NCBI GenBank assembly: GCA_030019105.1
Contig: JASEGY010000272.1
Location: 1-5,248 of the forward strand
Direction of reading: 5' to 3'
Source: a bacterium
GTDB lineage: Bacteria > UBA9089 > JASEGY01
DNA: 5,248 bases
How positions within the stretch are numbered: the first letter of the stretch is position 1; the number at the start of each line of letters is the position of its first letter. Made by a program: the position numbers and the translations under genes. The notes under the pieces are model-generated. The model searched no databases and was not told the origin of the DNA. It was given only the letters and a program-made list of their open reading frames with translations. Of the stretch, positions 1 to 5,182 are shown one piece after another.

Positions 1-53
1 CAACTTACAACTTACAACTTACAACAGATACCCATTAAATTTGAAGAGGATAC
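1..53. repeat. Left-end heptad array (caactta) with core repeat, inverted copy of the right end
   Basis: Three caactta units plus caac (1-25) are followed by a 28-nt core (26-53) beginning agatac and ending agaggatac. Compared with the reverse complement of 5183-5211, I count 25 matches over 29 aligned positions, with three substitutions and one gap. The heptads differ by one base (caactta versus cctacaa-type). In both ends the heptads are outermost and the core faces inward. Confidence 0.8.
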
Positions 54-63
54 CAATTATCCT
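47..63 (-). other. Short hairpin overlapping the last methyltransferase stop codon
   Basis: On the minus strand AGGATA and TATCCT form a 6-bp stem with a 5-nt loop. The stem starts at the last base of the TAA stop (63-65) and uses part of the left core repeat. There is no clean T-run afterwards, so it is at best a weak 3' end signal. Confidence 0.3.
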
Positions 64-1073
64 TAATATTTAACTACCATCACTTCATAGCCCGGAATAA
101 ATGGTTTAACCAGGGTATTGGCCACCGTTAGCATCCAGGGGAATTTCTGGGCCAATCTTCCCTTAAAAGACCTCTGAGGAAGATTCCGGTCAACAATAGA
201 ACCGGAAATAAAATATCCCACTCCACCAACCCCATTCATTATTCTTTTTAACTCAAAAACAGAAAGAAGTTTCTTGTGTTTGTAACTAATCCCTTTGAAC
301 AAACGAACATAAGCATCCATATACCTTCGAGGCAAGAATCCGACTCCCCAGAGATGGACGTGAGGTTCAGGGCCGAAGATATTAAAGCGGTTAGGAGAAT
401 TAAAACAAAAATACCCTCCGCCGGTCATAACCCGGTAAGCCTCCTTTAAAAAACCCCGTTGATCCGGCATGTGCTCAATCACGTCCGTGGCATTAATGAG
501 ATCAAAACACTCATTTGGAAAAGGCATTGCTAACCCGGAGGCGCAAACGAGAGTACCATTCCCTATCCTATATGTATCAAAGAGCTTACGGGCCAGGAGC
601 AAATCAACTAAGGAGATGTCTAATCCTATTGCCTCCTTAAACTGGGCCGAGAGAGCAAACAGGGCGCTGCCTCCGCCACATCCAAGATCAAGACACCGTT
701 CCCCTCCATGAAAGCCCTGGCAGGCCGGCTCGGCTTGCCGACTCCGGTCAATCAGGCGCTTAATCTTGTTCAATCTAATCTCGCCCCTCTCCCGGCTCAG
801 CAGTTCGTGTCTCAGATGTTTTTCGAGCAAATCCTTTGGGACAGAAGAGAAGTTTATCCGCGCTCTGAGCAAGTCCTCGTAATTCATAGAATCAAAATTG
901 CTCAGGATTATTTCAACTTCCTTTTGTTCCTGAACCAACATTGACCTCAGCCTAAAATCAGGGATACCCCGGTAAACAAGGAAATCTCTCTGACAGGCAG
1001 GACAATGATATTTGTAATGATCATCCCGGTAAGCTAACTCCCCTCTACAGGAGGGACAGCGGTAGTGAAACAT
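63..1073 (-). CDS. Zinc-ribbon (Trm112-like) class I SAM-dependent methyltransferase
   Basis: Predicted cytoplasmic S-adenosylmethionine-dependent methyltransferase of 336 aa; the substrate is unknown. Numbering from the chosen start, an N-terminal zinc ribbon has Cys pairs C6/C9 (CPSC) and C24/C27 (CPAC), resembling Trm112-type domains. A charged, probably helical linker covers about 41-118. The Rossmann methyltransferase domain shows motif I CLDLGCGGG (127-135), the acidic LDI after strand 2 (151-153), and the Methyltransf_11-type motif ATDVIEHMPD (195-204). YFCFNSPN (221-228) follows, with His-rich PEPHVHLWG (236-243) after it. There are no signal peptide or membrane segments. An ATG at 1145 is in frame, but its extra 24 codons run through the octad repeat. 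The ATG at 1073 has AAGGAGAG 7 nt upstream, so I chose it. The gene is last in a same-strand run with another zinc-ribbon methyltransferase and an AAA+ ATPase. Such enzymes are common in glycan and lipid modification loci, but that role is inference. Confidence 0.88.
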   Translation of the reverse strand: MFHYRCPSCRGELAYRDDHYKYHCPACQRDFLVYRGIPDFRLRSMLVQEQKEVEIILSNFDSMNYEDLLRARINFSSVPKDLLEKHLRHELLSRERGEIRLNKIKRLIDRSRQAEPACQGFHGGERCLDLGCGGGSALFALSAQFKEAIGLDISLVDLLLARKLFDTYRIGNGTLVCASGLAMPFPNECFDLINATDVIEHMPDQRGFLKEAYRVMTGGGYFCFNSPNRFNIFGPEPHVHLWGVGFLPRRYMDAYVRLFKGISYKHKKLLSVFELKRIMNGVGGVGYFISGSIVDRNLPQRSFKGRLAQKFPWMLTVANTLVKPFIPGYEVMVVKY

Positions 1074-1078
1074 TTCTT

Positions 1079-1086
1079 CTCTCCTT
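1079..1086 (-). promoter_or_regulatory. Ribosome-binding site deciding the start at 1073
   Basis: Read on the minus strand this is AAGGAGAG, a near-perfect Shine-Dalgarno sequence. Its AGGAG core ends 7 nt before the ATG at 1073. The competing upstream ATG at 1145 has no comparable site, and its leader codons fall in repeat DNA. The site therefore supports a 336-aa rather than a 360-aa protein. Confidence 0.8.
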
Positions 1087-1096
1087 ATGCTTGAGT

Positions 1097-1198
1097 TGGG
1101 GAGCAGGGGAGCTGAGGAGCTGGGGAACAGGGAATACAATTTCATCAGTTATCCCCCTGCCCCTCCGCTCCCATGCTCCCCAGCTCCTCAGCTCCCTG
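1097..1198. repeat. GC-rich octad tandem repeats in inverted orientation between the two methyltransferase genes
   Basis: The left arm (1097-1132) holds four 8-bp units of the form tggggagc, aggggagc, tgaggagc and tggggaac, plus a partial copy. The right arm (1159-1198) holds about five units of the complement type, such as gctcccca and gctcctca. Positions 1107-1126 and 1177-1196 are exact reverse complements over 20 bp, separated by 50 bp, so the transcript can form a strong hairpin. The right arm runs into the 3' end of the upstream methyltransferase and supplies its last residues and TGA stop. There is no T-run after it on the minus strand, so it is not a classical intrinsic terminator. 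It could affect RNA stability, attenuate the downstream gene, or be a selfish or slippage-derived repeat. Confidence 0.85.
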
Positions 1199-2192
1199 GT
1201 CTGGCCACGACAAAGATGGAATCGCCGCCTCTTTTCAGAAAATTGCTCAAGCTATAAATAGGAAAAATTGCCGGCCAGGAGCAGGTTCTAATTAAAAGTC
1301 TAATTGTTCGGCGAAGAATGCCCCCGGAAGACGGAGGTACTGGGATAGCCTTAGAAGAAGATGTTGATGGCGAATTATTTCCTTCAGGCCGGATAGCATT
1401 ATTCCCGCTCTCTCCACTCCACTCCTTTATTTTATCAATAGCCGCCTCTTCCAGCTTCTCAAAAGTATATCTAAAGGGAATATTTTCCGAATATGCCGCG
1501 ACCACATCAAATCCGGCTTTATTAAGTAAAGCGGTCAGTGTCTTTTCAGAAAATTGATAGATATGGCCTGGCGGAGTAGGGTGTTCCCAGATGCCAAAGG
1601 TTCTACCAAAAAGGCAGTAGGTTGTCAGGGGAATAAGGCCGTCAATATTGGGCGTAGAAATAAAGATAAATCCATCCGGCTTCAAAATTTCTTTCGCCTT
1701 TAAAAGAGCCCGATAAGGATCCGGCATATGCTCAATACTATCCAGCATAGTTATCGCATCGAAGAAAGCAGGTTCAAACTCAGAGTCATCCAGCTTTCCG
1801 GCCGTAACTTCCAAACCATAATTTCCCCTGGCGTATTGCAGGGCATCTTCACTTACATCTATCCCGTAAGTATCCCAGCCGGCTGACCTGGCCTCCTTGA
1901 GAAAACTGCCGGTAGAACAACCTACATCTAAAATTTTACCCCCCGCTTGATATTGACTGATCAGGACTATCTTTTCTTTAAAAAATCCGACTCTTTCCTC
2001 TTTCACCTCAGCCGGGGAGCTAATATGATAATCCTCTGAGTAAATACTGCCCAGAGCGGCCTCGGTCAACCTGGGACTGACATAGACAAGACCACATTCC
2101 CGGCACTTAACTACCTGAAAGGAATTCTTGATCACTAATAGCCTGGAATAGTCAGAACCGCATATATTGCAAGAAACTTCGATACGCTCCAA
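1188..2192 (-). CDS. Zinc-ribbon class I SAM-dependent methyltransferase (Methyltransf_23 type)
   Basis: Predicted cytoplasmic SAM-dependent methyltransferase of 334 aa, substrate unknown. From the chosen start, an N-terminal zinc-binding motif pairs C8/C11 (CNIC) with C30/C33 (CREC). Motif I is ILDVGCSTGSFL (87-98), GIDVS (110-114) supplies the ribose-binding acid, LDSIEHMPDP (150-159) matches the conserved family motif, and FIFISTPN (175-182) follows. HPTPPGHIYQFSEKTLTALL (204-223) is typical of Methyltransf_23. A low-complexity Gly/Asn/Ser/Pro stretch (about 262-291) links this to a basic and hydrophobic tail (about 293-317) that might lie on a membrane. The frame is open back to a TTG at 2291, with an ATG at 2234, but both lie inside the conserved ATPase C-terminus and lack ribosome-binding sites. 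The TTG at 2192 has GAGGTGG 5 nt upstream and is preferred. The final residues (PGS) and the stop are encoded by the octad repeat. It may be a distant paralogue of the next methyltransferase, since both have ribbon-plus-Rossmann layout and the IEHMPD motif. Confidence 0.87.
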   Translation of the reverse strand: MERIEVSCNICGSDYSRLLVIKNSFQVVKCRECGLVYVSPRLTEAALGSIYSEDYHISSPAEVKEERVGFFKEKIVLISQYQAGGKILDVGCSTGSFLKEARSAGWDTYGIDVSEDALQYARGNYGLEVTAGKLDDSEFEPAFFDAITMLDSIEHMPDPYRALLKAKEILKPDGFIFISTPNIDGLIPLTTYCLFGRTFGIWEHPTPPGHIYQFSEKTLTALLNKAGFDVVAAYSENIPFRYTFEKLEEAAIDKIKEWSGESGNNAIRPEGNNSPSTSSSKAIPVPPSSGGILRRTIRLLIRTCSWPAIFPIYSLSNFLKRGGDSIFVVARPGS

Positions 2193-2197
2193 ATTTT

Positions 2198-2204
2198 CCA
2201 CCTC
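2198..2204 (-). promoter_or_regulatory. Ribosome-binding site overlapping the ATPase stop, supporting a TTG start at 2192
   Basis: On the minus strand this reads GAGGTGG, with GAGGTG fully complementary to the 16S 3' end. It overlaps the last two bases of the ATPase TGA (2203-2205) and lies 5 nt before the TTG at 2192. This geometry suggests that ribosomes finishing the ATPase re-initiate on the methyltransferase. A GTG at 2201 is also in frame but lies inside this site. Confidence 0.6.
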
Positions 2205-3462
2205 ATACAGTAACAAAGTAAGAACCAGCGGCATAATCAAGGGAAGCCCGGTCAAGTTTAGGTTCCACCCCCCGGTAAGCCGCCTGATCAATGATATGAT
2301 CCACTAAATCCCGGGGATGACAGGCCCTGAAGGCCCTTTTCTCATCTCGATAATATTTTTCAACCAGATAATTTACTGTCTCTCCAGCATGCTCTATCCC
2401 CTTAGCCAGACATACCCGCCGAAAAATTTCACCGTATTCTTCCTCTGATGGATCATTGATTCCAATTTTATAACTAATCCGGCGGAGAAAGGCCTCATCT
2501 ACCAGATCCTTCGGATCAAGATTGGTCGCGTAAACAATAAAAGGAGAAAAGGGGACTTCAATCTTTTTGCCGGTATGAAGGGTCAGGTAGTCAATCCTTT
2601 TCTCTAAAGGAACGATCCATCGATTGAGTAAATCCCTGGGGGCCACCCTTTGACGGCCAAAGTCGTCAATCAGAAGCATCCCGCCATTGGCCTTGAGTTG
2701 AAAGGGAGACTCGTAAAACCTGGCCTTCTCTTCATAGATCAAATCCAATTCCTTTAAAGTCAGCTCTCCCCCCACCTCAACTATCGGCCGTTTTATCATT
2801 ATCCAGCGTTTATCATATCGTTTGGAACTCTTCTCCTCATTTACTTCTACTTCAAAATGATAGCTCGGATCAAAGAGTTTTATGATCTGATTGTCAACAG
2901 TAATGGCATAAGGAACAAGGGTATAAGTCGTGAAGCATTTAGCCATGCCCTCCGCGATACACGTTTTCCCATTACCCGGCGGCCCATAAAGGAAGATGGA
3001 TTTACTGGAATTGACGGCCGGGCCTAAGAGATCAATGATCCGAGGATCAAGAACCAACCGGGAAAAGGCATCAATCAAAGCATCTTTACTAACCGGGGTT
3101 TCCCTTAATTTATCCTTTTTAACCACAGAAGAATAATCAGACAAAGCCACCGGGGCCGGCCCAACATAACTGTTATCCTTTAATGCCTCGGCTGCCCTGG
3201 CCCTACCCCGCTCAGTCAATTCATACCGCCACGAAAAAGGGAAATACGTTGTGCCCCCTTTTATCTCGCATAATTTTTCATCCTTCAGAAAGCGGAGGAC
3301 TTCCTCTATTATCTTCTGGTAAGGAAGTTTCAGGGTAGCGGCCAGTTCGTCGCCAATGGTGATAGCGCCGGTGTATATTACTTTCAGGGTTAAATCAGCC
3401 AGAAACCGTAAATCAAGGCCGCTCTCTTCCAGATTTTTGGGTTGAGGTGGTCTATTTTCCAT
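2203..3462 (-). CDS. AAA+ ATPase with N-terminal winged-helix domain, function unknown
   Basis: Predicted cytoplasmic AAA+ ATPase of 419 aa from the chosen start. Residues about 15-94 look like a winged helix-turn-helix, ending in YELTERGRARA as in many DNA-binding or adaptor wHTH domains. Walker A is GPPGNGKT (160-167), Walker B MLLIDD (262-267), sensor 1 YATN with N314, candidate arginine finger R327/R328 (FLRRIS), and HPRDL (382-386) lies near the usual sensor 2 region. The Walker A to Walker B interval (about 95 residues) is longer than usual and includes VGGELTLKELDL. I recognise this as a widespread family of uncharacterised bacterial ATPases, with client and pathway unknown. The frame is open to a TTG at 3504 (433 aa), but those 14 extra codons lie mostly in an inverted-repeat arm and lack a ribosome-binding site. 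The ATG at 3462 has only a weak GCGAGA-like site. The stop is 10 nt before the chosen start of the next gene, suggesting one operon. Confidence 0.88.
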   Translation of the reverse strand: MENRPPQPKNLEESGLDLRFLADLTLKVIYTGAITIGDELAATLKLPYQKIIEEVLRFLKDEKLCEIKGGTTYFPFSWRYELTERGRARAAEALKDNSYVGPAPVALSDYSSVVKKDKLRETPVSKDALIDAFSRLVLDPRIIDLLGPAVNSSKSIFLYGPPGNGKTCIAEGMAKCFTTYTLVPYAITVDNQIIKLFDPSYHFEVEVNEEKSSKRYDKRWIMIKRPIVEVGGELTLKELDLIYEEKARFYESPFQLKANGGMLLIDDFGRQRVAPRDLLNRWIVPLEKRIDYLTLHTGKKIEVPFSPFIVYATNLDPKDLVDEAFLRRISYKIGINDPSEEEYGEIFRRVCLAKGIEHAGETVNYLVEKYYRDEKRAFRACHPRDLVDHIIDQAAYRGVEPKLDRASLDYAAGSYFVTV

Positions 3463-3471
3463 AATAATCTC

Positions 3472-3653
3472 GCAATTGCTCAATAAAGCGTGGAACTCTC
3501 GCAAAGACGATAAGTGTTCACGGAATGTTGAAATTAGAAATTGGAAATTGGGCTTTCATACTTTCTAATTTCTAATTTCTAATTTCTAATTTCTAATTTC
3601 CAATTTCGAGCCGTAAACAGCTACCTACTTTCCACAAGATATTGAGCAGTTAC
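3472..3653. repeat. Imperfect ~180-bp palindrome with a heptad core, between ATPase and permease genes
   Basis: The outer arms 3472-3485 and 3640-3653 are inverted copies matching at 12 of 14 positions and share TGCTCAATA exactly. Moving inwards, both arms also contain GTGGAA, then GTT(C/T)ACGG, then GAAATT-type heptads, in the same order with small indels. The gap is thus built as one degenerate inverted repeat, not random spacer. The left arm begins about 10 bp upstream of the ATPase ATG and covers most of the longer TTG-started extension. There is no transposase inside, so if it is mobile it would be a non-autonomous, MITE-like element. It may also form an RNA hairpin after the permease stop. 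I found no convincing promoter for the ATPase in it. Confidence 0.6.
3562..3607. repeat. TTTCTAA heptad tandem array
   Basis: Five exact TTTCTAA units (3562-3596), one TTTCCAA variant (3597-3603) and a partial unit form a 46-bp array. The complementary strand of the same family occurs at 3530-3550 as three units. Positions 3537-3549 and 3595-3607 are exact 13-bp reverse complements. Short heptad arrays like this usually vary in copy number by slippage. Confidence 0.9.
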
Positions 3654-3664
3654 ATAATCTCCCA

Positions 3665-4987
3665 TTACAAAAATATATACCGAAGCAAAAATATCACTCC
3701 CAGCACATAAACTAACCAATGAACCTGTCTGCCCTGGCCGCAAAGCAGTTTCAGTAAAGGATAGGTAATGAATCCTACCGCCAGGCCGTGGGAAATAGAA
3801 AAAGTGAGGGGCATAAGAATAATAGTCAAGAATGCAGGAATAGACTCGGTATAATCATCCCATTTTATCTTGACCACATTCTGCATCATCAAACAGCCGA
3901 CTATTATCAAGGCAGGGGCAGTAACCGGATAGAGATAAACCGTATCCGAGACCTTAAATCCGCCTCCGAACATCTGGGCCAGCGGGGTAAAAATAAGGGC
4001 TGCCAGAAAAAGAAGGGCCGTTATCACATTGGCCAGGCCTGTTCTCCCTCCTTCGGCTACACCGGCTGAACTTTCAATATAGGAAGTTACCGTGGATGTG
4101 CCCAGGATCGAACCGACCATAGTACCCACAGAATCACTCAGAAGCGCTTTGGAGGCCCGAGGCAGTTTACCCTCTTTAATAAAACCAGCCTGCTCCCCTA
4201 CCCCGACTAATGTCCCAATAGTATCAAACATATCGAAAAAGAGGAGGATAAGGATAGCTGAAAGATACTCTATCTTAAGAGCGCCGGCAATATCCAGCTT
4301 CATAAAGGTTGGCTTAATAGAAGGCAGACCAATAATACTGCCTTGAAATTGGACTACGCCAATACCTATTCCCACCAGACCCGTAATCAATATCCCCCAG
4401 AATATCCCCCCTTTGATCCGCCTGCCAATAAGCAAAGAGGTAATTATCAAACCAAAAAGGGCCAGAAGGGCCGGCCTGCTCCTGACATCTCCCAGGGTAA
4501 CAAAGGTGTTGGGATCAGCGGCCAATACGCCGGCATCCTTCAAGCCGATGAAGGCGATGAAAACACCTATCCCTACGGCAGCCGCCAGTTTTAAAGAAGT
4601 CGGAATGGCATCAACGATCATCTCTCTGATCTGGCTCAAAGTCAGTATGGTAAAAAACAATCCTGAGATAAACACCATCCCTAAGGCTGTTGGCCAGGGA
4701 ACCCCCATCTGGGCACAAATAGTGAAGCTGAAGAAGACATTAAGACCCATTCCGGGGGCCAGGGCAATCGGATAATTCGCGATCAACCCCATTATTAAAG
4801 TAGCAAAAGCAGAAGCCAAACAAGTAGCCGCCATAACCGAGGGAAAATCCATTTGAGCCCCGGCTGACAGGATAGCCGGATTAACAAAGATAATGTAAGC
4901 CATAGTCATAAAGGTTGTTACACCAGCCACTGCCTCGGTCTTAACATCCGTCCCCTGAACCTTCAGTCTGAAAAGACTCTCAAACAT
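3665..4987 (-). CDS. NCS2-family purine-base permease (AzgA/PbuG-like)
   Basis: Inner-membrane permease of 440 aa, the normal length for the AzgA branch of NCS2, predicted to import hypoxanthine, guanine and/or adenine by proton symport. Motifs run in family order: GVTTFMTMAYI (22-32), LAPGMGLNVFF (76-86), FFDMFDTIGTLVGV (250-263) and GTSTVTSYIESSAGV (296-310), then VTAPALIIVG (355-364) and PAFLTIILMPLTFSIS (384-399). N83, D252/D255 and E305 occupy positions that, from knowledge of fungal AzgA and UraA, contribute to substrate binding. The protein is hydrophobic throughout, consistent with about 12-14 membrane segments, and has no cleaved signal peptide. The ATG at 4987 has a strong ribosome-binding site and is the only sensible start. 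It closely resembles Bacillus PbuG in overall sequence, but substrate preference cannot be read from the sequence. It has its own promoter and a palindrome behind it, so it is probably monocistronic. Confidence 0.96.
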   Translation of the reverse strand: MFESLFRLKVQGTDVKTEAVAGVTTFMTMAYIIFVNPAILSAGAQMDFPSVMAATCLASAFATLIMGLIANYPIALAPGMGLNVFFSFTICAQMGVPWPTALGMVFISGLFFTILTLSQIREMIVDAIPTSLKLAAAVGIGVFIAFIGLKDAGVLAADPNTFVTLGDVRSRPALLALFGLIITSLLIGRRIKGGIFWGILITGLVGIGIGVVQFQGSIIGLPSIKPTFMKLDIAGALKIEYLSAILILLFFDMFDTIGTLVGVGEQAGFIKEGKLPRASKALLSDSVGTMVGSILGTSTVTSYIESSAGVAEGGRTGLANVITALLFLAALIFTPLAQMFGGGFKVSDTVYLYPVTAPALIIVGCLMMQNVVKIKWDDYTESIPAFLTIILMPLTFSISHGLAVGFITYPLLKLLCGQGRQVHWLVYVLGVIFLLRYIFL

Positions 4988-4993
4988 CTTTAA

Positions 4994-5004
4994 CCACCCC
5001 CTTT
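4994..5004 (-). promoter_or_regulatory. Ribosome-binding site of the permease gene
   Basis: On the minus strand this reads AAAGGGGGTGG, a strong Shine-Dalgarno sequence ending 6 nt before the ATG at 4987. It confirms the permease start. Confidence 0.8.
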
Positions 5005-5020
5005 AGAAATTAAAGTATAT

Positions 5021-5049
5021 AGTATAAATAAACCATAGAGTTTTGTCAA
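5021..5049 (-). promoter_or_regulatory. Sigma70-type promoter of the permease gene
   Basis: On the minus strand a perfect -35 box TTGACA (5044-5049) is followed by exactly 17 bp and a -10 box TATACT (5021-5026). Expected transcription start is about 5014, giving a leader of only about 27 nt that contains the ribosome-binding site. This is the best promoter in the window and points to constitutive or operator-controlled expression. Confidence 0.82.
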
Positions 5050-5111
5050 GGATAAAGAAATAATATTTGGGCATCGTTTCAAAACGCTGAAAAGTCCGCT
5101 TTACATTTACT

Positions 5112-5144
5112 AAAAAAACCAGGTTTCTTCAAAAAACCTGGTTT
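5112..5144 (-). terminator. Rho-independent terminator-like hairpin, minus strand
   Basis: Positions 5116-5126 (AAACCAGGTTT) and 5134-5144 (AAACCTGGTTT) are perfect 11-bp reverse complements around a 7-nt loop. On the minus strand the stem runs into an unbroken T-run (complement of the seven A at 5112-5118). This fits termination of a minus-strand gene located beyond the right edge. On the plus strand the stem is followed only by TCTATCG, so termination there is less likely. Stems of the AAACCAGGTTT type are also common as dispersed repeats, so it may double as a repeat element. Confidence 0.6.
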
Positions 5145-5153
5145 CTATCGATG

Positions 5154-5176
5154 GGGAACATTCCCTGCAAGTTCCC
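5154..5176. other. Small dyad GGGAAC/GTTCCC
   Basis: GGGAAC at 5154-5159 and GTTCCC at 5171-5176 are exact reverse complements separated by 11 nt. They lie between the terminator-like hairpin and the core repeat, and may belong to the same composite repeat. No protein-binding family is suggested. Confidence 0.3.
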
Positions 5177-5182
5177 TTTGTC

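Noticed and set aside
469..944. Two overlapping open frames on the plus strand inside the last methyltransferase gene
   Set aside because: They are antisense to a gene with complete motifs, have no recognisable domain or ribosome-binding site, and their translations look like complement-strand artefacts.
1318..1557. Plus-strand open frame of 79 codons
   Set aside because: It is antisense to the C-terminal part of the first methyltransferase and has no start signal or recognisable motif.
2193..2291. N-terminal hydrophobic extension of the first methyltransferase, resembling a signal peptide
   Set aside because: It lies in the conserved ATPase C-terminus in another frame, lacks a ribosome-binding site, and would precede a cytoplasmic zinc ribbon. 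It is best read as an overlap artefact.
3530..3607. Possible CRISPR array
   Set aside because: Units are 7 bp, contiguous, with no spacers, and no cas gene is present. It is a simple tandem repeat.
3530..3607. Intrinsic terminator for the permease gene
   Set aside because: A hairpin can form but no T-run follows the stem on the minus strand, so I list it only as a repeat.
3788..4775. Several plus-strand open frames, up to 120 codons, inside the permease gene
   Set aside because: They are antisense to a highly conserved membrane protein and carry no recognisable features.
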